Shown here piece by piece: positions 1-12,954 of a stretch of 64,000 nt of DNA. The stretch is taken from positions 5,906,171-5,970,170 of the forward strand of contig NC_088881.1 in NCBI RefSeq assembly GCF_032884065.1, given 5' to 3'. Within the stretch, counting starts at the first letter, position 1. Each line of letters begins with the position of its first letter. The position numbers and the translations under genes are program-made. The notes beneath the pieces were generated by a model. The model was not told the origin of the DNA. It made no database searches and saw nothing but the letters and a program-made list of their open reading frames with translations. The stretch comes from Artemia franciscana (lineage: Eukaryota > Arthropoda > Branchiopoda > Anostraca > Artemiidae).

Positions 1-475
1 GGCACTAGAACTTTTCATTTTCGTTCGAATGAGCCCCCTCGCAAGATTCTAGGACCACTTGGTCGATACGATCACCCCTGGGGAAAAAAACAAAAAACAA
101 ACAAACAAATAAACACGCATCCGTGATCTGCCTTCTGGCAAAAAATACAAAATTCCGCATTTTTGTAGATAGGAGCTTGAAACTTCTACAAAAAAGGTTC
201 TCTGATACGCTGAATCTGATGGTGTGATTTTCGTTAAGATTGTATGACTTTTAGGGGGTGTTTCCCCCTATTTCCTAAAATAAGGCAAATTTTCTCAGGC
301 TCGTGACTTTTGATGCGTAAGACTAAACTTGATGAAACTTATATATTTAAAATCAGCATTAAAATGCGATTCTTTTGATGTAGGTATTGGTATCAAAATT
401 CCATTTTTTAGAGTCTTGGTTACTATTGAGCCGGGTCACTCCTTACTACAGTTTTCGTTACCACGAACTGTTTGA
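1..475 (-). repeat. Fragment of hairpin-ended repeat family (minus orientation)
   Basis: Read on the minus strand, this matches the first part of the repeat at 29212-29700: the segment with AGTAAGGAGCGACCCGGC, then the ACGAAAATCACACCATCAGA stretch and the GGGATGATCGTATCGAC stretch. It is cut by the window start. No coding potential is seen. Confidence 0.75.
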
Positions 476-2080
476 AAGCAAAAAGCCCTAAATCTAGAAT
501 TTTACCATAAACACCAACAAAATCAGCAAACGTTTGTACGTAGCCTAGTGCTATTGTCCAGCCCTATTAGGAGGGGTCCTAACCTTTGATGAGCTTTCAA
601 AATATGTGTGTTATAAAAGCGAAACCTCAAGTCCAGTGGAGCAAACTATATAATCGAAGTCACTGTCTAAACCAATTTCTAATAGTTTCATTTTACCTAA
701 CTCAACTGCTTTCCAAAAAAGCAAAAAGCCCTAAATCTAGAATTTTACCATAAACGCCAACAAAATCAGCAAACGTTTGTAAGTAGCCTAGTGCTATTGT
801 CCAGCCCCATTAGGAGGGGTCTTGACCTTTGATGAACTTTCAAAATATGTGTGTTATAAAAGCGAAACCTCAAGTCCAGTGGAGCAAACCATCTAATCGG
901 AGTCACTGTCTAAACCAATTTCTAATAGTTTCATTTTACCTAACTCAACTGCTTTCCAAAAAAGCAAAAAGCCCTAAATCTAGAATTTTACCATAAACAC
1001 AACAAAATCAGCAAACGTTTGTACGTAGCCTAGTGCTATTGTCCAGCCCCATTAGGAGGGGTCCTGACCTTTGATGAACTTTCAAAATATGTGTGTTATA
1101 AAAGCGAAACCTCAAGTCCAGTGGAGCAAACCATCTAATCGGAGTCACTGTCTAAACCAATTTCTAATAGTTTCATTTTACCTAACTCAACTGCTTTCCA
1201 AAAAAGCAAAAAGCCCTAAATCTAGAATTTTACCATAAACGCCAACAAAATCAGCAAACGTTTGTACGTAGCCTAGTGCTATTGTCCAGCCCCATTAGGA
1301 GGGGTCCTGACCTTGGATGACCTTTAAAAATGTGTGTTATAAAAGTGAAACCTCAAGTCCAGTGGGGCAAACCATCTAATCGGAGTCACTGTCTAAACCA
1401 ATTTCTAATAGTTTCATTTTACCTAACTCAACTGCTTTCCAAAAAAGCAAAAAGCCCTAAATCTAGAATTTTACCATAAACGCCAACAAAATCAGCAAAC
1501 GTTTGTACGTAGCCTAGTGCTATTGTCCAGCCCCATTAGGAGGGGTCCTGACCTTGGATGACCTTTAAAAATGTGTGTTATAAAAGTGAAACCTCAAGTC
1601 CAGTGGGGCAAACCATCTAATCGGAGTCACTGTCTAAACCAATTTCTAATAGTTTCATTTTACCTAACTCAACTGCTTTCCAAAAAAGCAAAAAGCCCTA
1701 AATCTAGAATTTTACCATAAATGGGAACAAAATCAGCAAACGTTTGTAAGTAGCCTAGTGCTATTGTCCAGCCCCATTAGGAGGGGTCCTGACGTTGGAT
1801 GACCTTTAAAAATGTGTGTAATAAAAGCGAAACCTCAAGTCCAGTGGGGCAAACCATCTAATCGGAGTCACTGTCTAAACCAATTTCTAATAGTTTCATT
1901 TTACCTAACTCAACTGCTTTCCAAAAAAGCAAAAAGCCCTAAATCTAGAATTTTACCATAAACGCCAACAAAATCAGCAAACGTTTGTACGTAGCCTAGT
2001 GCTATTGTCCAGCCCCATTAGGAGGGGTCCTGACCTTTGATGACCTTTAAAAATATGTGTGTTATAAAAGCGAAACCTTG
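476..2080. repeat. Satellite, ~241-bp unit, about 6.6 copies
   Basis: The block starting GCAAAAAGCCCTAAATCTAG recurs near 478, 719, 961, 1203, 1445, 1686 and 1927, which gives a period of about 241 bp. Copies are nearly identical, differing by a few substitutions and 1-bp indels. The last unit runs without a break into the MITE body at 2080-2500, and the unit is itself built from MITE-end sequence plus flank (TTTCATTTTACCTAACTCAA; TGACCTTTGATGAACTTT). Confidence 0.93.
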
Positions 2081-2500
2081 CAAAATAGATCTTCTGCTTG
2101 AATGAAATGCAACAAAATTGCTTTTAGCTTCACAACTTTGCTCAATCCCAATTTATAAGGTTTTAAAGATATGCAAATACATTTCCTAAATTTTGAAAAA
2201 AAAAATCCATTGATATGGCTCAGAATTCTACTCAAATAACAGGAATTGCATTTTCAGAACTAAAGGCAGAGAAAAAGCAACTGGTAACTGGAAATTAAGG
2301 TGAAATGTTGTTTTGTCAAAATTTCAATAGGTATAGTCATGTAGTAAATACTACATTCGCCTACATGGCAGTACCTGTCATATAGGCGAATTTCAGTGCC
2401 CTCTAGCGGGAAAAGGAATAGAGGTGGGTACTTAAAATACCTTCCCGGGATATACTTTATCCTTTAGACCCATCCCCGAAAGTTTCATTTTCCTAACCTA
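2035..2500 (-). mobile_element. MITE-like DNA element (copy 2)
   Basis: Reverse-orientation copy of the 534-bp element at 17034-17567. It shares the GCAAATACATTTCCTAAATT, CAGAACTAAAGGCAGAGAAA and ATACCTTCCCGGGATATACT segments and the end AGTTTCATTTTCCTAACCTA. Its left terminus is not separate from the satellite. A small inverted repeat (ATGTAGTA aa TACTACAT) lies near 2339-2356. It encodes nothing. Confidence 0.8.
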
Positions 2501-3368
2501 ACCCCTTTCCGAGATAGCAAGAAGTCACTAAACTAGAATTTTACCCTGTGGGTAACGATTGTAAAAACGATAGTTACTATATTCGGAGACAACACTGAAC
2601 AGGGAATCAAAATCTTTCAATCTAAATTTACTAAATATCCATGGAACTACCCTACACCCCGGCCCAGTCAAATCAATATAGCCTACTAGCTTTACTATAG
2701 GTCAACTTAGATTCTTACCGTACCACCTGTAGATCAAATTCGAACTTCTCTCTTCAATTTCCCAAAGCTGACTATTTTATCTTATCTTGTTGAAGTTCGT
2801 TTTGTATTTCGCTGATGAATGATGAAATTCATGCGCCAAACGTCAGCTGGTTTCCAAATAGTCACAACAACGAAATGAAAAATTTTGTTGAATGCTACAT
2901 TATGATTACTTCAAACGCCTAAGATTTTAACAAAATCTTATAAGGAATTCATTGCTGTTTCAAGTTTGAATTTTTACAATAAGGTTGTTAGAAAGAAAAA
3001 GGATTGGGATATAAGTTTAGTACTTCCACTTTCTAAGAGGAAACAATAAAATTCTTGAAACTACTTTAAAACATTCTTAAATACTTACTTATTTTACTCC
3101 TTGACGTGGAGCAATAAACTTTAGCCTCCCCCCTCACCTAATGAACAAAGAGGTACTTGTCCGTTATTCAGAAAACACTCAAGTTGATTCAATTTACAGA
3201 CACGGGGTTGGAACAACTGAACCGCTTGGGATATAGATTGGATATATATAATTTTAGCTGTATATTTACTCATAAGGGGGGATGGGTAAATATAGCAGGA
3301 CTGCCTTCAAAATGTATCCTAACCAAAATACCAACTAAATTTTTATTAGAATATAGCTGTAATGTAGT
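2501..3368. other. Non-coding, no recognised feature
   Basis: AT-rich sequence. The only ORF-like reading is a 112-codon frame from 3157 that runs into the repeat at 3369 and shows no domain. Nothing supports a gene here. Confidence 0.4.
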
Positions 3369-5410
3369 CAAACAGTTCGTGGTAACGAGTTGTAGTAAGG
3401 AGCGACCCGGCTCAATAGTAACCGAAACTGTACACAACAGCTGGTGCAATTTGAATAATATATGTAATCATAGTAGAATGCTGTTTCATATTTAAGGCCA
3501 CGAGTAAACAGGTTTACGGAACTAAGATTTGCCATAAATTTTTCGTTCAGTCTTAGTTTTTCTGACAAAAACAATAATGAGGTATGAATGACGGAAAGTT
3601 GTCGAATATGAGGTGCAAAAGAGCTTTTGAAAAAAAAAATTCTGTCGGGAAATTATTACACCTGGGTTCCGAATTTTATCAAATACGTATTTGTTAGTTG
3701 TTTTTGGCACTACAAGTATGGTGATGCAAACGCTTGGTGGCCATCTTGTTGATGACTCTCTTTGCCCTCAGGTGGCTTAACACTTGTCATTTTTGAAGTA
3801 GGGATTGCAAGAAGCAGATTGTAAGAAACGAGGATCACCCCAATTTTGAGATACAGTAAAAAAAAAGAAGATGGAGACACTCCCATTTGCTCTTTAAATT
3901 GAATAGTCGTTTAGCAACAGGTGAGCAAAACATTGAAGCATAATTAATTCGAAACCAGAACATTTTTAGTGCAAAAGTCATACAATCTTAACGAAAATCA
4001 CACAATCAGATTCAGCGTATCAGAGAACCTTATTGTAGAAGTTTCAAACTCCTATCTACAAAAATGTGGAATTTCGCATTTTTTGCCAGAAGACAGATCA
4101 CGGATGCCTGTTTATTTGTTGTTTTTTCCCAGGGATGATCGTATCGACTCACTGGTCCTAGAATATCGCGAGAGGGCTCATTCTAACAGAAATTAAAAGT
4201 TCTAGTGCCCTTTTTAAGTGACCAAAAATTGTAGGGCCCCTAGGTCCCCTCCAACGCTCACTTTTTCCCCAAAGTCACCGGATCAAAATTATGAGATAGC
4301 CATTGTATTCACCATAGTCAAAAAACCTAATAACTATGTCTTTAGGGACGACTTACTCCCCCGCAGTCCCCGTGGGAGGGGCTGCAAGTTACAAACTTTG
4401 ACATGTGTTTACATATAGTAATGGTTACTAGGAAGTGTACAGACGTTTGCAGGGGGATTTTTTTGGTTTAGGGGGAGAGTTGGGGGGGGTTACGTGGGAG
4501 GATATATCCATGGAGAAAATTCTCATAAGGGAAGAGAATTTCAATGAAGGGGGCACAGGGTTTTCTAGCATTATTTGAAAAAACCAATGAAAAAATAAAT
4601 ATGAAAAGTTTTCTCTACTGAAAGTAAGGAGCAGCATTAAAACTTAAAACGAACAAAAATTATTACGCATATGAGGGGTTTACCTCCTCGTTATACCTCA
4701 CTCTTTACGCTAAAGTATATTTAGTAATTTGAACTATTTATTCTAGGGCCTTTGTGATTCAGACGTCATTCTTAAGGAATTGGGACAAAATTTAAGCTTT
4801 AGTGTAAAGAGTGAGGTATCGACGAGGGTTGAACCCCCTCATATACGCAAAAACATACGAATATAGAAGTTCGTTACGTAAGTTAATTCGTAAGTTACAT
4901 ACATTTTTACCAATGAAAACGTTTGTAAAAAATTAAAAGTTCTGGTTGCTTTTTTAAGTTTATCAAAAATTGGAGGGCAACTAGGCCTCCTCCCTCGCTC
5001 ATTTTTTCTCATAATCTTGCGATTAATTGCAATTAATTAATATGCAAATTTCGTTTTAATTATTTATGTGCGGAGAGCCAAGATCAAAACATGCATTAAT
5101 TCAAAAACGTCCAGAAATTAAATAAAAAAAAACAAGTTCTTTAAATGAAAGTAAGGAGCAACATTAAAACTTAAAACGAACAGAAATTATTCCGTATATG
5201 AAAGGGGCTATTCCTCCTCAACGCCCCGCTCTTTACGCTAAAGCTTCTTACTGTTTTAAAAATAAAGTTAAGAGAAAGAGTCAAACTTTAGCGTAAAGAG
5301 CTTGGCGTTGAGGAGGAAAAGCCCCTTTCATATACGGAGTAATTTCTGTTCGTTTTAAGTTTTAATGTTGCTCCTTACTTTCATTTAAAAAACTTGTTTT
5401 TTATTTAATT
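3369..5410 (+). repeat. Long hairpin-ended repeat, copy X
   Basis: Starts CAAACAGTTCGTGGTAACGA and shares its order of segments with copy Y at 29212-30936. About 3440-3960 is replaced by unrelated sequence. Inside are a hairpin at 4686-4830 and a terminal hairpin at 5116-5410, both with the core CTCTTTACGCTAAAG. Two related modules (about 4190-4420 and 4930-5060) each carry an AAAGTTCTRGT...GGAGGGCA segment, so the element holds an old internal duplication. ORFs across it are not shared between copies and look spurious. Confidence 0.8.
5116..5410. repeat. Terminal inverted repeat forming a ~125-bp-arm hairpin
   Basis: The left arm 5116-5243 and right arm 5286-5410 are near-perfect reverse complements; both contain GTAAGGAGCAACATTAAAAC or its complement. 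The loop is about 42 bp. The same structure closes copy Y at 30637-30936. Confidence 0.9.
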
Positions 5411-7270
5411 TTCTACTGAGCCGAAGCTAATTGTCTCCGTATACAGACAGCAATTAACCGGTTATTGTCTGATTTTGTAGATCCCATAATGTTTTCTGAA
5501 TAATTGACAAATACCGACAGTAAATATAGCCCACGTTATGTTTTCACATTTAGTTTTCATTAGGGCGACTTTTTTCTTCCCGCCACTTATATAATTATTT
5601 TAATCCCATCTCCCAACTCGGTGACATAACAGTATTTTAGCTTAATGTTACTTTAACTTCAACGTCACCTACACTAAATTCAGACCTTAAATCAATTTTC
5701 CCAAATTTGGGTAGCCAAAAATAATTGATTAACACAAGGTGTGCTAGCCTGCTACCAGTTACAAACCGCAAAACTAGCCTTCCTGGTTCTATAGGATGCC
5801 CTTCCACCATTGGCCCCTTTCACCATGGAAATACACATAAACATAACCTTAACAATATATACAATAATTTACAATTATATTCTTAATATACAAACAAATA
5901 TATATAACAAACAATGTCAGGGAGCTGCACAATTTGACTTGATAAAGTTGTTTTCCCAGATTCAATTTTCATAAAGGTTTCTGTAATCGATTTTCTTTTC
6001 ATAAAAGGTTTGGGGCATATAAGAAAACTGCAATTATAACACTCATCTTCCGTCACTCTTACGAGTATGATTTCATAAAATGTCGTTTGATATGTGCTTT
6101 TTTTTAATTTAAGTTAAATTGGATTTAAATAAACTCTTTAGAATTTTCACATTATTTTATACATTTCGCTTTCAACGACCGCCAGTTTTTTCTTTGTTTT
6201 TACAATGGTGATGAAGATCATTTGGCGCAAAACTTTCAAAAGCTAAGCTTTTTAATATGAAAGAAAAAAAATGAGCTTTTAATTCAATTTTAGCCGGCAA
6301 AGTATAATCAATCTCAGATAGGGATGTCAGTTTACGTAAATGTAGGCAGAGAGAGGGTGATTTTTTTTTCAAAATCTGGAAGAGGTAATACAGGTGTTTT
6401 TATATAATAATGTATAGTGGCTTCAGGCACTAGTTGTAAAATATCAAACGATCGTATTCAAAGCTGACGATTAATTGTTGAGTGAGAGTTGCTGACGCAA
6501 CCAATATATACCGGCAACTACATTTCGTGCATTGCACATAGATAAGGATGGCAAATGTGGTTTCGCCAAAATCATCTGTACTATCCCCCAGTCTGGCAAT
6601 TTTGATTAACTGCTTAGGGCTGGAACCATTTGAATCAAAATCTATATCATCTGTCTCAAAATTGAACGGAGAGTAGCATGGAATTCCAATTTTACTCAAG
6701 AAAAGATGATTGGCTCTGAATTAATCTTTGACTAAAGGCATTAAATAACACTTCTGCTTGAGTAGCTTTAAGTCAGGGTAAAACATCTCAGTTTAATTGA
6801 AAGTAATGCCATGCGACCGCTTTCATCCAATTGAAGGTCCATCCAACTGCTGGTTTGAATTTGAGACAAATGAATTTCAGACAAATGATACAGTTTCGTA
6901 CGCTTGACAGTGCGCAAGTGCACCGGTCACAAATATCGATGCTGGGAAGGGAATTATGTTTTTAAAATGTCCGTTCTTCGTGCAGATAACGTATGCCGTC
7001 CTGATGGTGCGCGTTATGTGTCATACTAAACAGACTTTTCTTTGTTAAAGGAGACATCAAAACCCATTTTGCGTTTTGAATTGTTTTATTTAGCGATAAA
7101 TTTAGTAAATATGGTAGTAGTATCCCCCCTTGGGATCCCAATACACACATACCCTCATGTACTATTGGAATGCTAACACCTTCTTTGGTATCATTCCACT
7201 AACTTGTAAACCGGTTTCCCAGAATTTTGAAAATTTCAAGAATAATGTGTTATCTGGTGTTGCGTAATCA
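5411..7270. other. Non-coding, no recognised feature
   Basis: AT-rich. Short minus-strand ORFs at 6172-6372, 6430-6699 and 6962-7150 show no domain. The 89-residue one at 6430-6699 has the least biased composition, but no splice signals or partner exon were found. Confidence 0.35.
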
Positions 7271-7339
7271 TCCGTGTTGTCGGTTAAACCATATATCGAA
7301 TACAAGCAGGCCCATAGCATAGTTTACTGGTATGTTTCC

Positions 7340-10300
7340 AATAATTTTAAGAACAACAAATACTCAAATATGATTAATAAAATCAGGTGTATTTTAAATA
7401 TGGACGTTCTTATCCTTGAAAAAAAGCCCAAGTTTATTAAATACTCAAATATTATTAATCAAATCAGATGATTTTAAACGTAGATGTTCCTATTTCGGAA
7501 TACTAAAACCAAAGTTTATTACATACTCAAAAATTATAAATAAAACCAAATGAATTCTAAACGCTGATGTTCTTTTTTCTTAGAACTAAAACCCTAGTTT
7601 AATAAATACTCAAATACTATTGAAAAAATAATAAGATGCAGTTCAAAAGTGGATGTTTTTATTTCTGAAGATGTGTTTTAAAGTGGATTTTATTAATTAC
7701 GAAAACTAAAAACCAAGTTTATTAAATATTCAAATATTATCAATATAATCAGATGTATGTTAAACGTGAATCTCCATTTTCTTGAAAACTAAAACCCACT
7801 TTTATTAAATAATCAAATGTTATGAGTAAATTTGGATGTATTTTAAACGTGGACATTCTTATTTTTAAAAACTGCAACCCAAATTTAATAAACATTTGAA
7901 AATTATTAATAAAATAAGACGTGTTTTAAACTTGGATACTCTTGTCTCTGAAAAGTATAACCCAACTTTACTAAATACTCAAATATTATTAATAAAATCA
8001 GATGTATTTTAAACTTCGATGTTCTTATATCTAAAATTAAAACCCATGTTTATTAGGTATTCAAATGTTATTAATAAAATAAAGTATATATTAAACGTGG
8101 ATATTCTTATATCTGAAAATACTATAACCCAAGTTTAATAAATACTCAAATATCGTTAATAAAATCAGATGCATTTAAAACGTGGATATTCTTATTTTTA
8201 AAAACTAAAACCAGGTTTGTTAATACTCATATATTATTGATAAAATAACGTGTTTTTTAAACTTGGATATCCTCATTTCTGATAAATAAAACCAAAGTTT
8301 ATTAAGTACTAAGATATTAATAATAAAATCAGATGTACTTTAAAAGTGGATGTTTTTATTTCTGAAAACCGAAACCCAAGTTTATTAAATACTCAAATAT
8401 TATTGATGCAATAAGATCAGATGTAAGATAAAATTAGATGTATTTTAAACGTCAATGTCCTTATTTCTAAAAACTATAATCCAAGTTTATTAAATACTCA
8501 AACATTATTAATAAAATCAGATGAATTTTAAACGTGGATGTTCTTATTTCTAAAAACTAAATTCCAAGTTCATTAAATACTCAAATATTATTAATGAAAT
8601 AAAGTATGTTTTAACCTGGATATTCTTATTGCTGAAAACTAAAACCCAAATTTATTAAATACTTGAATATTATTAATAAAATCAGATGTGTTTTAGACAT
8701 GAAAGTTCTCATTTCTGAAAACCAAAACGTAGGTTTACTAAACACTCAAATACTATTAATAAAATCGGATGTATTTTAGGTGTAGATCTTCTTATTTCTG
8801 AAAACTAAAGATCATGTTTATTAAATGCTCAAATATTATTAATAAGATTAGTTGCAGTTTAAACTCAAATGTTCTTAATTCTAAAAACTAAAGCCCATGT
8901 TCATCTAATATTCAAATATTATTAATACTAAAAAAACCAAGTTCATTAACTGTAAATTAAAAACCAAGTTCATTAAATACTCAACAATTATTAATACAAT
9001 TAGGTGTAGGTTAATTGTGGATGTTCTTATTTCAGAAAATTAAAACCAAAGTTTATTAAATATTCAACTATTATTAATAAAATCAGATGTATTTTAAACG
9101 TGAATGCCCTTAGTTCTAAAAACTAAAACCCAAGTTTATTAAATACTCAAATATTATTAATAAAATAAATTTTGTTTTAAACTCGGATATTCCTACTTCT
9201 GAAAACTAAAACCCAAATTTATTAAGTACTAACATATTATTAAGAAGATCAGATGTATTTTAAACGTGTACGTTCTTATTTCTGAAAACCAAAACCCAAG
9301 TTTATTAAATACTCAAATAATATTAATGAAATAGGCCGTTTTTAAACTTGGATATTCTTAATGCTGAAAACTAAAACCAGAACTTATTAAATTCAACTAT
9401 TATTAATAAAATCAGATGTATTTTAAACGTGAATGTCCTTAGTTCTAAAAACTAAAACCCAAGTTTATTAAATACTCAAATATTATTAATAAAATAACTT
9501 TGTTTTAAACTTGGATATACCTACTTCTGAAAACTAAAACCCAAATTATAAAATAACTTTTGTTTTAAACTTGGATATTCCTACTTCTGAAAATTAACAC
9601 CCAAGTCTATTAAGTACTAACATATTATTAAGAAGATCAGATGTATTTTAAACGTGTATGTTCTTATTCCTGAAAACCAAAACTCAAGTTTATTAAATAC
9701 TCAAATAATATTAATGAAACAGTCCGTGTTTAAACTTGGATATTCTTAATGCTGAAAACTAAAACCAGAACTTATTAAATGCTTAATTAGTATGAATGAA
9801 ATCAGATGTTTTTTAGACGTGGATGTTCTTATTTCTGAAAACTAAAACCCCGGTTTAGCCAATACTCAAATACTATTATTAAAATCAGATGTATTTTAAG
9901 CGTGGATGTTCTTAATTCTAAAAATTAATTCCCATGTTTATTAAATACCCAAATATTAATTATAAGATCAGATGTATTTTAAATTCGAATGTTCTTATTT
10001 CTGAAAAACTAAAACCCATATTCATTAAATACTCAAATACTATTAATAAATTCAGACGTAATTTAAGTATGGATTTTCTTATTGCTGAAAACTAAAACCC
10101 AAGTTTATTAAACACTCAAGAATAATAGCAGAATTAGATTTAGTTTAAACATGGATGTTCTTATTTCTTAAAACTAAGATCCGAGTTTAATACATACTCA
10201 AATATTATTAATGAAATCAGATTTATTTTAAACGTGAAGGTTTTTATTTCTGAAAACTAAAATACAAGTTAATAATATACTCAAAAATTACAAATAAAAT

Positions 10301-11865
10301 AAACAATTTTTAAGCTTGGGTGCTCTTAATTAAGAAAACTAGAATTCAATTTTATTAGATCCTCAAATATTATTAATAAAACCTGATGTATTTTCAATGT
10401 GGATGGTTTTATTTTTAGAGATTTAACCCAAGTTTATAAAACACAAAATATTCTGAATAAATCTAGATGTATTTTATACGTGATTATTGTTATTTCTGAA
10501 AATAACTAGAGTTAATTAAATACTAAAATATTATTGATAAAATCAGATGTATTTTGAACGTCGATGTTCTTATTTATTAGAACTAAAACCCAAGTTTGTT
10601 AAAGACTCAAATATTATCAATAAAGCAGCTGCATTTTAAATGTGTTTGTTCTTATTTCTGAAAACAAAAACCGAAGCTAATCCAATATTCATATATTATT
10701 GATAAAATTATATGTGTTTGAAACGTGGATTGTCTTACCTCTGAAATCTAAACCCAAGTTTATTAAATAATTAAATTTTATTAATAAAATAAGATGTGTT
10801 TTAAACGTGGATTTTATCATTTCTAAAAGCTAAAACCCAAGTTTATTAAATACTAAAAAAATAATAATAAAATCAGATTAATTTTAACCGTGTGTTTTCT
10901 TATTTCTGGTAGCTAATTACTGAAAATAACGTAGCTAATTACTCAGTAATAATAAATTACTGAAAACGAAAAACCAAGTTTATTAAATATCCTAATGTTA
11001 TTAACAAAATAAGATATGTTTTAAGTGTTGATATTCTTTTTTCGGAAAACTGAAGCCCTAGTTTATTAAATAATTAAAATTATTGATAAAATTATATTTT
11101 TTTATAACCATGTTTTTTCGTATTTTTGATAATTAAAACCCAAGTTTATTAAATACTCAAATATTATTAAAAAAAATCAAGCTTGCAGGCACACTTACTG
11201 AATCTAAGCAAACCCAGCTTTAAAAAGTTAAAATAATGTTATCTAGGTTAAAAAATTAGGTTTACTGTTGGTACCCAGGGTATCCAGGTACCCAGGTTGT
11301 GGAAGGTTGGCTGCGGATACGCTATGAGTGGCAAGATGATAGTACTTGGGCAGTAAAAACATATCTTTATTTCTCTGGTTTCATTAATAATATTTAAGTA
11401 TTTAATAAACTTGGGTTTAGTTTTCAGAAAGAAGAACATCCACTTTTAAAATGCATCTGATATTATTAATAATATATGATCAGTTAATAAACTTGGGTTT
11501 TAGTTTTCAGAAATGAGAAAATACACGTTTAAAATCTATCTGATTTTATTAGTAATAATTGAGTATATAATAAACTTATGTTTTTGTTTTAAGAATTAAA
11601 AACCTTCATGTTTAAAACACATCTCATTTTATTAATGATTTTTGGTATTTAATAAACTTGGCTTTCAGTTTTAAGAAATAAGAACATCCACGTCTAAAAC
11701 ACATGTAATTTTATTAATAATTTTGAGCGTGTAATTAACTTGGGTTTTAGTTTTTAGAAATAAGAACATCCACGTTTAAAATACACAAAATGTTATTAAT
11801 AATTTTGAGTATTTAATAAACTTGGGTGCCAGCTTTCAGAAATAAGAAAATCCACATCAAACAAA
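7340..11865. repeat. 82-bp tandem array with an inverted terminal block (foldback-like)
   Basis: From about 7340 to 11170 a degenerate unit of about 82 bp (landmarks CCAAGTTTATTAAATACTCA, ATTATTAATAAAATCAGATG, GGATGTTCTTATTTCTGAAA) is repeated about 46 times. After a unique spacer (about 11175-11390) five to six copies appear in reverse complement (TATTTAATAAACTTGGGTTT) to about 11865. This matches the arrangement of foldback elements, whose inverted ends are internal tandem arrays. No transposase is seen. Confidence 0.85.
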
Positions 11866-11912
11866 CACAATCTCTATTAACTTCATCTCTTCAATCACAA
11901 TCTTCATCTCTG

Positions 11913-11980
11913 TTAATACTAATACCCCCATAGATCAATACCATAATCATAAAAATCATCTGTGGGGGTATTAGTATTAA
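11913..11980. repeat. Hairpin with 18-bp perfect arms
   Basis: TTAATACTAATACCCCCA at 11913-11930 is the exact complement of 11963-11980. The right arm is coding sequence of the Penelope-like C-terminus, so the left arm is probably a short inverted copy made at the 5' junction of a truncated insertion. Confidence 0.8.
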
Positions 11981-12179
11981 AAGAGAGGAAGGGGATTTTG
12001 AGATAAACTCAATTTATAATAGTTTAATTAAAGACCAGGTAAAAACTTCAACGAGTAGTGATTTACCTAATTGTCCTGAAATAAGTAAAAACCTTGCGAA
12101 CGAAAGTCAGAGTGAGGTCAATGCTGTGAAAACTCAACGGACTGCAGCTAAACTAGCAAACAAACAAAAATCTATTTAA
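11934..12179 (+). pseudogene. Penelope-like element, C-terminal coding remnant
   Basis: An 81-codon open frame lacking a start, ending TAA at 12177-12179. Its IKREEGDFEINSIYNSLIK segment lines up with the segment after the GIY-YIG domain in the copy at 35656-36412 (LSINRDTEF then IDPIYDCLLKN). In Penelope-like elements this region follows the endonuclease. The RT and the GIY-YIG core are absent, so the copy is 5'-truncated. The assignment rests on this short pattern and on the hammerhead-like pseudo-LTR downstream. Confidence 0.55.
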
Positions 12180-12301
12180 TTTATAATTCATGAATTTGTT
12201 CATTAGCCTGTAAGACTTCTTTTGGGTGATGGATATGGGGTGGTGACCTTCGTTTGTTCTGTTCAAGTAAATATAGTTTTCACTTTTAATAGATTCCCTT
12301 T

Positions 12302-12850
12302 TATACATTGATTGCGCAGAGTAGAGAGACTCATGGCATCACTATAAACATTCGCTTTAGTTTTTTCTTAAGTTATTAGCATCAGTGCTGGGAGATTTGT
12401 TTATAATGTGAGTTTCTTATTTAGTTTTTTTTGTGTGTGTGTGTTAAGTTGTCGTGTTTTTTTTGTGTGTTACGTTTTAAAAACATTTTTTCTTCTTTTT
12501 CGTCGTCTATATTTTTTTCATACGCTGTATTTACTACAATACTATAAATACTATATTTTTTATACACTGATTGTGCAGAGTAGAGAGACTCATGGCATCA
12601 CTATAAACATTCACTTTGGTTTTTTCTTAAGTTATTAGCATCAGTGCTGGGAGATTTGTTTATAATGTGAGTTTCTTATTTATTTTTTGTGTGTGTGTGT
12701 TAAGTTGTCGTGTTTTTTTGTGTGTGTTACGTTTTAAAAACATTTTTTCTTCTTTTTCGTCGTCTATATTTTTTTCCGCTGAGAAAGGCCCCCAGACGTG
12801 GGGCCGAAGTATTCGGAATATTTTAATTTTTATAGTTAAAGTGTAGTTTT
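12302..12850 (+). mobile_element. Penelope-like 3' UTR/pseudo-LTR with tandem duplication
   Basis: 12302-12519 and 12561-12777 are near-identical direct copies (GCAGAGTAGAGAGACTCATG ... TCGTCGTCTATATTTTTTTC). A hammerhead-like segment at 12779-12816 follows the second copy. The block lies directly after the C-terminal coding remnant, as expected for the end of a Penelope-like element. Short (TG)n runs lie inside both copies. Confidence 0.6.
12779..12816 (+). ncRNA. Degenerate hammerhead-ribozyme-like motif
   Basis: CTGAGAA is followed by a 6-bp stem GGCCCC/GGGGCC (12787-12792 with 12800-12805), then GAAG and TATTC. This follows the hammerhead order CUGANGA, stem II, GAAA, short stem III. Two core positions deviate, so it is probably inactive. 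Such motifs are known in Penelope-like elements. Confidence 0.4.
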
Positions 12851-12954
12851 GTTTTCTTTTTTTTTGTTCACTGCTTTGTCGAAATTAAAACCCGTGTTTT
12901 CTTGCTCAATTTTTCGTAAATGGAAAAGCATTCTGGTCTAAGAAATTATTTAAT

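Noticed and set aside
476..2080. Evenly spaced near-identical repeats that might suggest a CRISPR array
   Set aside because: The whole 241-bp unit repeats without unique spacers, no cas genes exist, and the setting is eukaryotic.
6430..6699. 89-codon minus-strand ORF as a host exon
   Set aside because: No recognised domain, splice signals or partner exon; kept only as a remark.
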